Positions 1 through 15,100 of a stretch of 64,000 bases of DNA are shown here, in pieces (positions within the stretch are counted from its first letter, which is position 1; every line of letters starts with the position of its first letter). The stretch is from Sipunculus nudus (lineage: Eukaryota > Annelida > Sipuncula > Golfingiida > Sipunculidae). Made by a program: the position numbers and the translations under genes. The stretch spans positions 87,933,142-87,997,141 of the forward strand of contig CM049306.1 in assembly GCA_026874595.1 (NCBI GenBank), in the 5' to 3' direction. The notes under the pieces were generated by a model. It saw only the letters and a list, made by a program, of their open reading frames with translations. It searched no databases and was not told where the DNA came from.

Positions 1-42
1 TTACTGTACTGTTAACATGAACTTTGACCTTTGAACTTTCAG

Positions 43-148
43 GTCCTGCCATTTATGAGCCTGTGATTGGCAGTGGTTTCCCCTTGGTGTACCCAAATGC
101 GCCAAAAGTTGGTGATCGAGTAAGGCTTGAATGCTGGGCCCATGGAAC
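43..148 (+). CDS. Cntn: Contactin exon 1 of window: first half of Ig domain (Ig3)
   Basis: The exon follows an acceptor (ctttcag at 36-42) and ends before gtaagg. It opens with two bases of a split codon and encodes a linker followed by the first Ig cysteine in VRLECWAHG. It ends with two bases that join exon 2 at 2317 to form a Thr codon. Upstream exons are off the window. Confidence 0.88.
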
Positions 149-3100
149 GTAAGGAAATATATTTATTTATTTGTATATATGTTCTTTCATAATTTAGACC
201 AGAACCATATATCACAGAATATAATATACCCACAATAGACCTTTACCATGAGCATGCGCACTGTGTGTGTTTGAACCATCATGTGTAGGGTTCAGGTTAG
301 CTAACCCTATGGCCTCATGTGAACAGAAGTATACAAGCGACAGGAGGATGTCTTGTTCATTTTATTTTTAGTCTTGAGTGTTCAGTTGACAAATAAATAG
401 TAAGCAGAATGCAAGTACAAACCCCAGTGACGTAGCATTGTATACTTTTGTTATTCATATTGGTTTATGGAAATTTGTAATTTAACATGTAAATATACCA
501 ACATATAGCATGAAACATTTCACAAACATTTTCAATAGGTTGCACAGATGCTTCATTAGACTATTTAAAAAAAAAATTACATAAACGTTTGAAAATGTGA
601 CAAATTTGTTTAAACTTTCAATCTAGTGTTCAAAAATAGTGATATATAGTAATAGTATCTTCAGCTGTCAAAATAATGAATTTGGGGCTAGGAAAGAAAT
701 ATTTTAATTAAATATGAATTTTTTTTCTTATGAAATTTTTAAAATGTAACACTAAATGCAATTGAAAAAAATAACATTTTTCCTGGCACATTATAAGAGG
801 ATAACAGAACATTTAAAAAAGTTTTCAAAACATTTTTATAATAATCATACACTTTAATGTTTTTTAATTTTTTTTAACATTATAAGAATATTTTCAAAAC
901 TGAGTTGTGTTAACTTGGTATATGTGGGACTTTCTTATTTCATGAATAAAAAGTTCACAAACATCTTCTCTGCTTCATTTTGTGCAGCCTAATTAACTTC
1001 ATTATTTTTTCAACGCACTCGGCAAGGATTGTCAGATGTAAACAAAGCTTTTCTTGATGAACTTTTTTTGTTTAGGTTCTCACGGGTGTCAGTTTTAGTC
1101 ATCAACCATCATTGAATGATATGTGCACATTTTTCATTTGATTAAGCATAAGACAATTTCCTTTCATGTTAATTTTATACCTCCTCTGGTCAACCTTGCA
1201 TCATAGATATGTACCGCGGACTAAGGACTTAGGCTTTAATATAAGTTCAATATAGGATAAAATAAGGCCCGGTCTTTGATATATCTTGTATACCAAAATA
1301 CTTTTGTTGTTAAATGGTGGTCCATTACGGGTTATATTGGTGTTTAGTCATGTTAATATAATTAATGCAACAGGACCCAAACCACAATCGCTTCCGCTGT
1401 TGACTGCCATACAAGTGACATTAACCCCCAACCATAGATAAGGGATATTGCTGATAGGTGTTGATAGTTTAATGGAAAAGGTCTATTGTATCCTGATACA
1501 TTGTTAACAGTAAAACAGACTGTCCTTTGTTTTTCATCTCATAAAATTATATAACTGTAGAGTAGAAGATGAAAGGTTAACATTAAGTTCTTCAAGCAGA
1601 GGAGAGCATATATGATAGATAGAGAGTTAAGACTATTACCATATACAGCCCTACGCCTTATCTCAGCTTGTATATAGGTGCACATGTTTGCTGATATATG
1701 TAATATATATATGGGCAGTAACCTTCAGTAAAAAGTTATTATAGTAAACTCAGACTTTTCTAGTTTGTTTGCATAAATTATATGAAAGCATTATGTGACA
1801 ATTCCCCATCACCAAGCCTGATTTATATGCAAAACTTTGTAATACTTCTTGGCATTGCTAGGTTGATGTTCACATTGTTTTGCATGAACTGACCATCACT
1901 AACACAGAGAACATAAAATTTTTCTTTGCATATTTATTGTAATATCCACGAGTTAAATGCAGGGTAACTGTAAATTCCATTACAGTATTGCGACAACCGG
2001 AAATCAGATACGACCAGTTTGCGTTAGCTTGAGACCATGCTGGTCCGATGTTGCATACACTGATGTACATGGAAATAAACAGATATTTCACAAGCATAGA
2101 CTGTTGTTACAGATATATCTTTTATGTACTGCAAAGACATTCCTATTTGTGAATCTGGCATTATCTTTCAAAGCTATTTCGCGGAATGAATTTATATATT
2201 GTCAAGAATTAACTCCTCCATTTATAGCAGAGACATCATGACATTATTATAATATGTTTGGTCATGTCATAATCCCTCAGGGATTTCATTTATACTAAGT
2301 ACAATAATCCCTTCAGGTGTCGCCCTCCACAGTTCTTACTGTACAGCTGGGACAAATATGAGATTTATTACGTCAACGGTGAGCCCCGAGAGAGGATCCT
2401 CCAGCTGCCCCAGCAGTCCCAGTTGATTGATCATAACCGCGTCCTGGTTATTGACAACATCCAAAACTATGATTCAGGGACATACAGGTGTCATGTACGT
2501 CGACCCAACGGACAGTCCACAAGCAAGGATGTGCAAGTTATCCTCAATGGTACATAAATGATAATTATGTTCAAATATGTTAAGGAGACAAATTAATTGC
2601 ACAATCAGTCAGTAAAACTTAGAGGACTGTTTGTACACCTTGTTCAGTTTAATTAATATTCAGAAATGTTGAACTTCAATTTCAAGTTGAATTAGTAAGT
2701 ATTTAGTGTTGGTTGTGCAATATGCATCAGTTATTTAATACAAGTGCCCATCTCAACAAAACCCAATTCCGTCCAAATCCTATTAGACAGAAAATAACTT
2801 AGTTGATATAAATATCAAAGGTATAATGTATCAAATGAATTCTTGAAAAGGGTATTGTTTGTTCAAAATTTTATTATATGATAAGGGGTTTGGGCTGAGG
2901 GAGTTTAACCCATGTGGTTACTAACTAATCTGTTTTTTAGCTCAGCTGACTGAAAGTCATCTGAGCTTTAGCGATCACTCTTTGTCCGTCTGTCTGTCCG
3001 TCTGTCTGTCTGTCCGTCCGTTAACCAGGCACAAATCGTAACCGCTGGACCTAGAACCTTGTAACTTGGGATTCTGAGAGGTCCATGAAAAATCTCCTTG

Positions 3101-6100
3101 GAAACCGGAAATAAGGTCTCTGTTACCCATATCCTTCGAGCTATGGGGCCCAAAAGTACCCCCCACAAAAGTAAAAAATTTCATACAAAAACTTCAATAT
3201 CTCATTAACTACTTGACTGATGGTCATGATTTTTGGCATACATATTGATCATGAGATGTTCCATCAGTTCTTGCAGACTGGTGGCGCCACCTGTATTTTT
3301 CAATTTGTTACAAATTTTTTTCTCTATTTATGAAACCTTTAAAAATGTGAACATCTGTTAACAAGGCACAAATCATAAAGATTGGACCTAGAATCTTAAT
3401 TCTTGACACACTGAGAGGTCCTTGAAAAATCTCCTTGGAAACCAGAAATAAGGTCTCTGTTACCCATATCCTTTGAGCTTTCGGAGGCTCCCAATTTCCC
3501 CCCAGAGTAATGGAAAATTTGATACAAAAGCTGAAATATCTGAACAACTAATGCAGAGATCACCATAATTGTTTGCATGGATATTGATCATGGAGTGTTT
3601 CATCAGTTTCTGCAGACTGGTGGCACCACCTGTATTTATTCAGGGTTTTTTACGTATTTTTTTCTATTTTTGAGACCTTTAAAGATATGAACATCTGTTA
3701 ACAGGGCACAAATCATTAAAACTGGACCTAGAATCTTCATTCTTGACACACAGACCCATGAAAAGTCTCCATGGACACCTGAAATAAGGTCTCTGTTACC
3801 CATATTCTTTAATCTGTATGGCTCCAGAATACCCCCATGAATAATGGAAAATTTGATACAAAAACTGCAGTATCTCAATAACTACAACACTGATGGTCAT
3901 GATTTTCGGCATACATATTGATCATGAGCTGTTCCATCAGTTTCTGCAGACTGGGTGCGGCACCTCTATTTTTTTCAATTTTTTAAGAATTTTTTTCTCT
4001 TTTTTTTTAAACCTTTAAAGATGTGGTTATCTGTCAACAGGGTACAAATCCCAACAACTAGACCTAGAATCTTCATTCTTGTCATGCAAGGAGGCCAATG
4101 AAAAGTGCCAGTGGAAACTTGAAATTAGGTCTCTGTTACCCATATCCTTCAAGCTATAGGCCTCTGAAGTATCCCTCAGAATAATGGACAATTTGATACA
4201 AAAGCTGAAGTATCTGAACAACTAATGTGGAGATAACCATGATTCTTTGCATGGATATTGACCATTAAGTGTTTTTATTAGTTTCTGCAGACTGGTTGAG
4301 CCACCTGTAATTTTGTATATGCCAAAACGAAGTTTTGCGGATACTATGTTTTTGACCGGGTTCCTCCGCCGCCACTGCGTTCATTTCCAGAGAACTCCTC
4401 TGAGACTAATAGACCGATTTTTCCGAAACTTACACCAGCTATCGGGTCACATGTGAACTGGTGCCTAACCAATTTGCGTTGACCTCTGACCTTTCCTCTC
4501 TGCCCAGCATCCATTTGTGCATCAGTTTCCACACATAAACCCTCATATCTTGGGAACCGTTTGACTGATCAGGAAATAAAATTTAAACAAATGTAGCCCT
4601 TGGATAGCTTTATAACATACACAAAAAATGGTGGCGCCACCAGTAACCATGTTTGCACAGTGTCCATCTGTACATCTGCCTTGGGTTAAAATCACTCATA
4701 TCTCTGCAGTGAATTGACTAATTCACCTGAAATTCAGCATGCATATACATCCTGGATAACTTTCTTGATTTTATGACAGGTGGCGCCACCTACATTCACG
4801 TTCAAGCTGATGACATCCAAGCTCATATCTGGGGAACGGTTTGACTTATCAAGAAATAAAATTTATACAAATGTAGCCCTTGGATAGCTTTATAACATAC
4901 ACAAAAAATGGTGGCACCACCTGTAACCATGTTTGCACAGTGTCCATCTGTTCATCTGCCTTGGGTTAAAATCACTCCTATCTCTGCAGTGAAATGACTA
5001 ATTCACCTGAAATTCTGCATGTGTATACATCCTGGATAGCTTTCTTGATTTTAAGACAGGTGGCGCCACCTACATTCACGTTCATGCTGATCACATCCAA
5101 GCTAATATCTCGGGAACCGTTTGACCGATTGGGCCAAAGTGTTGCATGTGTATAGATCTCACATAGCTCTTTATCATACACAAAACTGGTGGCGCCACCT
5201 GCAACCATTTTTGCACTGTCCGTCTGTTTGTCTGCCCTGGAATAATGTCACTCATATCTCGGCAGTGGTTTGACATATCTGCCTAAAATTTTGCAGTTTT
5301 ATACATCCTGGATAGCTTTCTTGATTTTATGACAGGTGGCGCCACCTACATTCACGTTCATGCTGATCACATCCAAGCTCATATCTCGGGAACCGTTTGA
5401 CTGATTGGGCCAAAATTGTGCATGTGTATAGATCTCACATAGGTCTTTATCATACACAAAACTGGAGGGGCCACCTGCAACCATTTTTGCACATTTTGCA
5501 CAGCGTCTGTCGGTTTGTCTGCCGAGGCCTAAAATCACTCATTTCTCTGTAGTGATTTGACATAACTGCCTAAAATTTTGCAGGTTTATACATCCTGGAC
5601 AGCTTTCTTGATTTTATGACAGCTTTATGCATGTGTTTAGATCTCACATAGGTCTTTATCATACACAAAACTGGAGGGGCCACCTGCAACCATTTTTTCA
5701 TAGCGTCTGTCTGTTTCTCTGCCGTGGGCTAAAATCACTCATATACATGTAGTGGTTTGACTTTTCTGCCTAAAACTCCGCATATGTATACAACTTGGAC
5801 AGCTTTCTGGATTTGTGGTAGGTGGCACAACCTACATACACATTTAGGCTGCAGACATCCATGCTAATATGCAACATACCTCACTCTATTTTCCCTTGCT
5901 TCTCAATCCATGCCTCACTTCACCTGTTCCACTCTGATTTTGGCTGATACACATAGTCACTTGTCAGCTACCCGTATTCTAGTTTTTAAAGTTTACACAT
6001 TTTTTTCTCTATTTTTGAGATATATAAATACAGACTTAATCTTGGCCTGTTGGTTAATCTGTTTGATGCTTCAGTTGAATGAGTATGTACTACCATTCTG

Positions 6101-9100
6101 ATGATAAAATTTCCTTTTGCGAATCTCTTCCCAGTCAGCTGAGCGTCTTGACCCATGGGTCACTTGTTTAGCTCAACTATCAGTCATGCTGAGCTATAGC
6201 TCGCAATCACTCTTTTTCTGTCAGCCATCTGGCTGTCTGTCCTTCTTGTAGCAGGGCACAAATTGCCACCACAAAGGCTAGGATAATGATAAGACCACCT
6301 CACAGAATTAATAAAATTAGGTCAGTGCAACCTATATTCTCTTAGTTTTTGGGCGTGTTTGGGCAACATAGAATAAGCAAAATCTGCTGTATCTCGATAA
6401 TTAATGCATTGATTGCAAGAAATCTTTGAATTGCAAGAAATCTTTTGAAATGCCTTTAATTTTGATCATGACAAGGTTTATCAGTTCCTGCAGACTGGTG
6501 GTACGACCTGTATTTTTTCTATTTTCACTCATTTTCAAGTTTCTCTATTTTTGAGACCTTCAAATGAAGCAGTCTGGACATTAAGCAGGCACAAATCATA
6601 ACTGTTAGACTGAGAAACTTCTAAATGTCCATCCAGGGAGATCCTGGGTAAATCTCCTCAGAAACTTCAAATAAGGTCATGGTGAACTACATTCTGCAAG
6701 CTACTTGCAAAAAACATTTAAAACACATAGGGTCAGATGGGGCACAATATTTTTTTCCATTTAGCATAGAACCTTCAAATATGACATCCAGGGAGATCCT
6801 GGGCAAATCTCCTTGGAAACCTGAAATAAGGTCATGGTGACCTTGATTCTGTGAGCTCCTGGCCATAAACATGATTTTGAGCACCATAAAAGTCACATGG
6901 GCTCAAATTTTATCAGTTTGGCCTAGAATCTAATGTAATATATATGGAACTCTTGGGCAAGTCTCCTTTGAATCATGAAATTAGGTCACTATCTTAAATT
7001 CTGTGAGCTACGAGCAGAAAACCTAATTTAGAGCACCCGGAAAGTCGCACAGGGTACCAGTCTTTAACTATTATACCTAGAAATGTCTTTCTTAATGTAA
7101 GTGGAGGTCATTATAATTTCTCCTTGTCAGTCAAATAAAGTCACTGTGACTTGTATCTTGTAAGCATTGTGAAAGAACATGATTGAGTACCCTATAAGTC
7201 AGATGGACACAAGTCATAGCTTTTTTACATAGAAAAATCTGACTTAAAAAATCTTAGCATTTAGGGGGTTCATAGTAAAATCTTTTTTGGAAACCTTAAA
7301 TAAGGTCACTGTTACTGAAAAACATGATTTTGAGCACCCTCAAAGTCATATTCTACCCATTGTTCAACTTTCCTTAACAAACATTTTTCAACAGATCATA
7401 GAATTAATTATTATTACATGCATATTGATCAAAACCAGCTTTATCAATTCCCAAAGACTGGTGACCCCACCTGTATTTTTTTCTGTGATTCCTGCATTTT
7501 TCCCTATATTTTTGAGATTGGCATATTACATCAAAGGTGTCAGTCTCTCAGCTCTTGTTTCATTTAGTCTCCTGAAACCTGGTGTGTTTAGTAATGCCTC
7601 CCCTCTCTTTGGGAGAGAAATATTTTTGTCAGTCGCATCATCAGTCATTGTCATCATTGTCAGTCTTTGTCAGACCCTGTAGAATTTTAGGATTATTAAA
7701 TTCTGACCTCTATAACTTTTGGAGCACTGTTAATATCTTCTTAAAAATTTGACACACCAGTTTTTAGCTCAGCTGACTGAAAGTCATCTGAGCTATAGCG
7801 ATCACTCTTTGTCCGTCGTCCGTCTGTCTGTCCGTTAACCAGGCACAAATCGTAACCGCTGAACCTAGAACCTTGTTACTTGGGATTCTGAGAGGTCCAT
7901 GAGAAATCTCCTTGGAAACCAGAAATTAGGTCTCTGTTACCCATATCCTTCGAGCTATGGGGCCCCAAAGTACCCCCCAGAAAAGTCAAAAATTTCATAC
8001 AAAAACTTCAATATCTCATTAACTACTTGACTGATGGTCATGATTTTTGGCATACATATTGATCATGAGATGTTCCATCACTTCCTGCAGACTGGTGGAG
8101 CCACCTGTATTTTTCAATTTTTTACAAATTTTTCCTCTATTTTTGAGACCTTTAAAAATGTGAACATCTGTTAACAAGGCACAAATCGTAAAGCCTGGAC
8201 CTAGAATCTTAATTCTTGATACACTGAGAGGTCCATGAAAAATCGCCTTGGAAACCAGAAATTAGGTCTCTGTTACCCATATCCTTCGAGCTATGGGGCC
8301 CCAAAGTACCCCCCAGAATAGTAAAAAATTTCATACAAAAACTTCAATATCTCAATAACTACAACACTGATGGTCATGATTTTTGGCATACATATTGATC
8401 ATGAGATGTTCCATAAGTTCCTGCAGACTGGTGGCGCCACCTGTATTTTTCAATTTTTTTACAATTTTTTCCTATATTTTTGAGACGTTTAAAGATGCTG
8501 TCATCTGTTAACTAGCACAAATCGTAACCGCTGGACCTAGAATCTTTATTCTCAACACACTGAGAAACCTATAAAAAGTCTCCGTGGAAACCATAAATTA
8601 GATCTCTGTTACCCATATCCTTCGAGCTATGGGGCCCCAAAGTACCCCCCAGAAAAGTCAAAAATTTCATACAAAAACTCCAATATCTCATTTACTACTT
8701 GACTGATGGTCATGATTTTTGGCATACGTATTGATCATGTGATGTTCCATCACTTCCTGCAGACTGGTGGCGCCACCTGAATTTTTCGATTTTTTACGAA
8801 TTTAAAAATGTAAACAGCTGTTAGCAGGGCACAAATCATAAAGACTGGACCTAGAATCTTCATTCTTGACACACTGAGAGGTCCATTGAAAGTCTGCATG
8901 GAAACCTGAAACAAGGTCTCTGTTACCCATATCCTTTGAGCTATGGGGGGCTCCCAATAACCCCCCCAGAATAATGGAAAATTTGATAAAAACAAACTGC
9001 AACATCTCAATAACTACAACACTGATAGTCATGATTTTTGGCATACATATTGATCAAGAGGTGTTTCATCAGTACCTGCAGACTTGTGGTGCCACCTGAA

Positions 9101-12100
9101 TTTTTTCAAATTTTCACAATTTTTTTTTCTCTATTTTCGAGACCTTTCAGGATGTAGTTATCTGTCAACAGGGCACAAATCGTAAGGACTGGACCTAGAA
9201 TCTTCATTGTTGACACACAGGGAGACCCATGATAAGTCTCCATGGACACCTGAAATTAGGTCTCTGTTACCCATATCCTTTGAGCTATGGCACTCCAAAG
9301 TACAGCTCAGAACAATGGAAAATTTGATACAAAAGCTGAAGTATCTGAACAACTAATGCAGAGATCACCATAATTGTTTTCATGGATATTGATCATGGAG
9401 TGTTTCATCAGTTTCTGCAGACTGGTGGCACCACCTGTATTTGTTTGGGGTTTTTTACAAATTTTTTCTCTATTTTTGAGACCTTTAACCCTTTACTGTT
9501 TACAAGCCACTAAAGAGCACTCAAAATGGGCAACTAGAATGCCATGATATGTATAGATTCTTTCAGGACAAAAATATTGCATATTATTTCTAAGTTTCAA
9601 TGATTTTCAATAATCTTCAGCAAACCCTCTTAGTGGGAACTGTTGAAAATTTGATAAAGATACAAAAAAAGCTTGAAAAGATATGGCTGTTAGTGTAAAT
9701 ATAAAAAGTGTCAGAATTTGTCGGAAATCTAAAATAAATGTAAACAGTAAATGGTTAAAGTTATGAACATCTGTTAACAGGACACAAATCATTAAAACTG
9801 GACCTAGAATCTTCATTCTTGACACACAGGGAGACCCATGAAAAGTCTCCATGGAAACCTGAAATTAGGTCTCTGTTACCCATATTCTTTAAGCTGTATG
9901 GCTCCAAATTACCCCCCAGAATAATGGAAAATTTGATACCAAAACTGCAGTATCTCAATAACTACAACACTGATGGTCATGATTTTCGGCATACATATTG
10001 ATCATGAGCTGTTCCATCAGTTTCTGCAAACTGGGTGCGCCACCTCTATTTTTTTCAAATTTTTACGATTTTTTTTCTCTTTTTTTGATACCTTTAAAGA
10101 TGTGGTTATCTGTCAACAGGGTACAAATCGCAACAACCGGACCTAGAATCTTCATTCTTGTCATGCAAGAAGGCCCATGAAAAGTGCCTGTGGAAACTTA
10201 AAATTAGGTCTCTGTTACCCATATCCTTCAAGCTATAGGACTCCGAAGTATCCCTCAGAATAATGGACAATTTGATACAAAAGCTGAAGTATCTGAACAA
10301 CTAATGGGGAGATCACCATGATTCTTTGCATGGATATTGATGTTTGTAAGTGTTTTTATTAGTTTCTGCAGACTGGTGGAGCCACCTGTATTTTTGTACC
10401 CGCCAAAACGAAGTTTTGTGGATACTATGTTTTTGACCGGGTTCCTCCGCCGTTGCTGCGTTCGTTTCCAGAGAGCTCCTCTGGGACTTGATTTTATCAG
10501 CTTTCCAAGCTCATATCTCGGGAACCGTTTGACTGATCAGGAAATAAAATTTATACTTATGTAGCCCTTGGATAGCTCTATAACATACACAAAAAATGGT
10601 GGCGCCACCTGTAACCATGTTTGCACAGTGTCCATCTGTTCATCTGCCTTTGGTTAAAATCACTCATATCTCTGCAGTGAATTGACTAATTCACCTGAAA
10701 TTCGGCATGCTTATACATCCTGGATAGCTTTCTTGATTTTATGACAGGTGGCGCCACCTACATTCTCATTCACCCTGATGACATCCAAGCTCATATTTCG
10801 GGAACCGTTTGACCGATCGGGCCAAAATTTTGCATGTATATAGATCTAACATAGCTCTTTATCATACGCTAAACTGGTGGCGCCACCTGCAACCATTTTT
10901 GCACAGCGTCTGTCTGTTTGTCTGTCGTGCAATAATGTCACTCATATCTCTGCAGTGGTTTGACATATCTTCCTAAAATTTTGCAGTTTTATACATCCTG
11001 GATAGCCTTCTTGATTTTATGACAGGTGGCACCACCTACATTCACGTTCACGCTGATGACATCCAAGCTCATATCTCAGGAAAAGTTTGACCGATCAGGC
11101 CAAAATTTTGCATGTGTATAGATCTAACATAGCTCTTTATCATACACAAAACTGGTGGCACCACCTGCAACCATTTTTGCACAGCCTCTGTCTGTTTGTC
11201 TGCCGTGCAATAAAGTCACTCACATCTTGGCAGTGGTTTGACATATCTGCCTAAAATTTTGCAGTTTTATACATCCTGGATAGCTTTCTTGATTTTATGA
11301 CAGGTGGCGCCACCTTTATTCTAGTTTATGCTGCAGACATCCAAGCTCATATTTCGGGAACCGTTTGAACGATTGGGCCAAAATTTTGCATGTGTATAGA
11401 TCTCACATAGGTCTTTATCATACACAAAACTGGAGGGGCCACCTGCAACCATTTTTGCACATTTTGCACAGCGTCTGTCTGTTGGTCTGCCGTGGCCTAA
11501 AATCACTCATTTCTCTGTAGTGGTTTGACATAACTGCCTAAAATTTTGCAGGTTTAAACATCCTGGATAGCTTTCTTGATTTTATGACAGGTGGCGCCAC
11601 CTACATTCTAGTTAACGCTGCACACATCCAAACTAATATCTCAGGAACCATTTGACTGATTGGGCCAAAATTGTGCTTGTGTTTAGATCTCACTTAGGTC
11701 TTTATCATACACAAAACTGCAACCATTTTTGCACAGCGTCTGTCTGTTTGTCTGCCGTGGGCTAAAATCACTCATATCCATGTAGTGGTTTGACTTTTCT
11801 GCCTAAAACTTTGCATATGTATACAACTTGGACAGCTTTCTGGATTTGTGGTAGGTTGCACAACCTACATACACATTTAGGCTGCAGACATCCATGCTAA
11901 TATGCAACATACCTCACTCTATTTTCCCTTGCTTCTCAATCCATGCCTCACTTCACCTGTTCCACTCTGATTTTGGCTGATACACATAGTAACTTGTCGG
12001 CTACCCGTATTCTAGTTTTTAAAGTTTACACATTTTTTTTCTCTATTTTTGAGATATATAAATACAGACTTAATCTTGGCCTGTTGGTTAATCTGTTTGA

Positions 12101-15100
12101 TGCTTCAGTTGAATGAGTATGTACTACCATTCTGATGATAAAATTTCCTTTTGCGAATCTCTTCCCAGTCAGCTGAGCGTCTTGACCCATGGGTCACTTG
12201 TTTAGCTCAACTATCAGTCATGCTGAGCTATAGCTCGCAATCACTCTTTTTCTGTCAGCCATCTGGCTGTCTGTCCTTCTTGTAGCAGGGCACAAATTGC
12301 CACCACAAAGGCTAGGATAATGATAAGACCACCTCACAGAAATAATAAAATTAGGTCAGTGCAACCTATATTCTCTTAGTTTTTGGGCGTGTTTGGGCAA
12401 CATAGAATAAGCAAAATCTGCTGTATCTCGATAATTAATGCATTGATTGCAAGAAATCTTTGAATTGCAAGAAATCTTTTGAAATGCCTTTAATTTTGAT
12501 CATGACAAGGTTTATCAGTTCCTGCAGACTGGTGGTACGACCTGTATTTTTTCTATTTTCACTCATTTTCAAGTTTCTCTATTTTTGAGACCTTCAAATG
12601 AAGCAGTCTGGACATTAAGCAGGCACAAATCATAACTGTTAGACTGAGAAACTTCTAAATGTCCATCCAGGGAGATCCTGGGTAAATCTCCTCAGAAACT
12701 TCAAATAAGGTCATGGTGAACTACATTCTGCAAGCTACTTGCAAAAAACATTTAAAACACATAGGGTCAGATGGGGCACAATATTTTTTTCCATTTAGCA
12801 TAGAACCTTCAAATATGACATCCAGGGAGATCCTGGGCAAATCTCCTTGGAAACCTGAAATAAGGTCATGGTGACCTTGATTCTGTGAGCTCCTGGCCAT
12901 AAACATGATTTTGAGCACCATAAAAGTCACATGGGCTCAAATTTTATCAGTTTGGCCTAGAATCTAATGTAATATATATGGAACTCTTGGGCAAGTCTCC
13001 TTTGAATCATGAAATTAGGTCACTATCTTAAATTCTGTGAGCTACGAGCAGAAAACCTAATTTAGAGCACCCGGAAAGTCGCACAGGGTACCAGTCTTTA
13101 ACTATTATACCTAGAAATGTCTTTCTTAATGTAAGTGGAGGTCATTATAATTTCTCTTTGTCAGTCAAATAAGGTCACTGTGACTTGTATCTTGTAAGCA
13201 TTGTGAAAGAACATGATTGAGTACCCTATAAGTCAGATGGACACAAGTCATAGCTTTTTTACATAGAAAAATCTGACTTAAAAAATCTTAGCATTTAGGG
13301 GGTTCATAGTAAAATCTTTTTTGGAAACCTTAAATAAGGTCACTGTTACTGAAAAACATGATTTTGAGCACCCTCAAAGTCATATTCTACCCATTGTTCA
13401 ACTTTCCTTAACAAACATTTTTCAACAGATCATAGAATTAATTATTATTACATGCATATTGATCAAAACCAGCTTTATCGATTCCCAAAGACTGGTGACC
13501 CCACCTGTAATTTTTTCTGTGATTCCTGCATTTTTCCCTATATTTTTGAGATTGGCATATTACATCAAAGGTGTCAGTCTCTCAGCTCTTGTTTCATTTA
13601 GTCTCCTGAAACCTGGTGTGTTTAGTATGCCCCCTCCCCCCTCTTTGGGAGAGAAATATTTTTGTCAGTCGCATCATCAGTCATTGTCATCATTGTCAGT
13701 CTTTGTCAGACCCTGTAGAATTTTAGGATTATTAAATTCTGACCTCTATAACTTTTGGAGCACTGTTAATATCTTCTTAAAAATTTGACACACCAGTTTT
13801 TAGCTCAGCTGACTGAAAGTCATCTGAGCTATAGCGATCACTCTTTGTCCGTCGTCCGTCTGTCCGTCCGTTAACCAGGCACAAATCGTAACCGCTGAAC
13901 CTAGAACCTTGTTACTTGGGATTCTGAGAGGTCCATGAAAAATCTCCTTGGAAACCAGAAATTAGGTCTCTGTTACCCATATCCTTCGAGCTATGGGGCC
14001 CCAAAGTACCCCCCAGAAAAGTCAAAAATTTCATACAAAAACTTCAATATCTCATTAACTACTTGACTGATGGTCATGATTTTTGGCATACATATTGATC
14101 ATGAGATGTTCCATCACTTCCTGCAGACTGGTGGCGCCACCTGTATTTTTCAATTTTTTACAAATTTTTCCTCTATTTTTGAGACCTTTAAAAATGTGAA
14201 CATCTGTTAACAAGGCACAAATCGTAAAGCCTGGACCTAGAATCTTAATTCTTGATACACTGAGAGGTCCATGAAAAATCGCCTTGGAAACCAGAAATTA
14301 GGTCTCTGTTACCCATATTCTTTAAGCTGTATGGCTCCAAATTACCCCCCAGAATAATGGAAAATTTGATACCAAAACTGCAGTATCTCAATAACTACAA
14401 CACTGATGGTCATGATTTTCGGCATACATATTGATCATGAGCTGTTCCATCAGTTTCTGCAGACTGGGTGGGCCACCTCTATTTTTTTCAAATTTTTACG
14501 ATTTTTTTTCTCTTTTTTTGATACCTTTAAAGATGTGGTTATCTGTCAACAGGGTACAAATCGCAACAACTGGACCTAGAATCTTCATTCTTGTCATGCA
14601 AGAAGGCCCATGAAAAGTGCCTGTGGAAACTTATAATTAGGTCTCTGTTACCCATATCCTTCAAGCTATAGGACTCCGAAGTATCCCTCAGAATAATGGA
14701 CAATTTGATACAAAAGCTGAAGTATCTGAACAACTAATGGGGAGATCACCATGATTCTTTGCATGGATATTGATGTTTGTAAGTGTTTTTATTAGTTTCT
14801 GCAGACTGGTGGAGCCACCTGTATTTTTGTACCCGCCAAAACGAAGTTTTGTGGATACTATGTTTTTGACCGGGTTCCTCCGCCGTTGCTGCGTTCGTTT
14901 CCAGAGAGCTCCTCTGGGACTTGATTTTATCAGCTTTCCAAGCTCATATCTCGGGAACCGTTTGACTGATCAGGAAATAAAATTTATACTTATGTAGCCC
15001 TTGGATAGCTCTATAACATACACAAAAAATGGTGGCGCCACCTGTAACCATGTTTGCACAGTGTCCATCTGTTCATCTGCCTTTGGTTAAAATCACTCAT

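Noticed and set aside
1870-2241. Overlapping open frames of 75-94 codons in contactin intron 1
   Set aside because: No splice context, no domain, and both strands are open by chance in AT-rich DNA.
4630-5470. CRISPR-like regular repeats and spacers
   Set aside because: Eukaryotic context, repeats too long and diverged, and the spacers themselves are repeated; this is a dimeric satellite core of a transposon.
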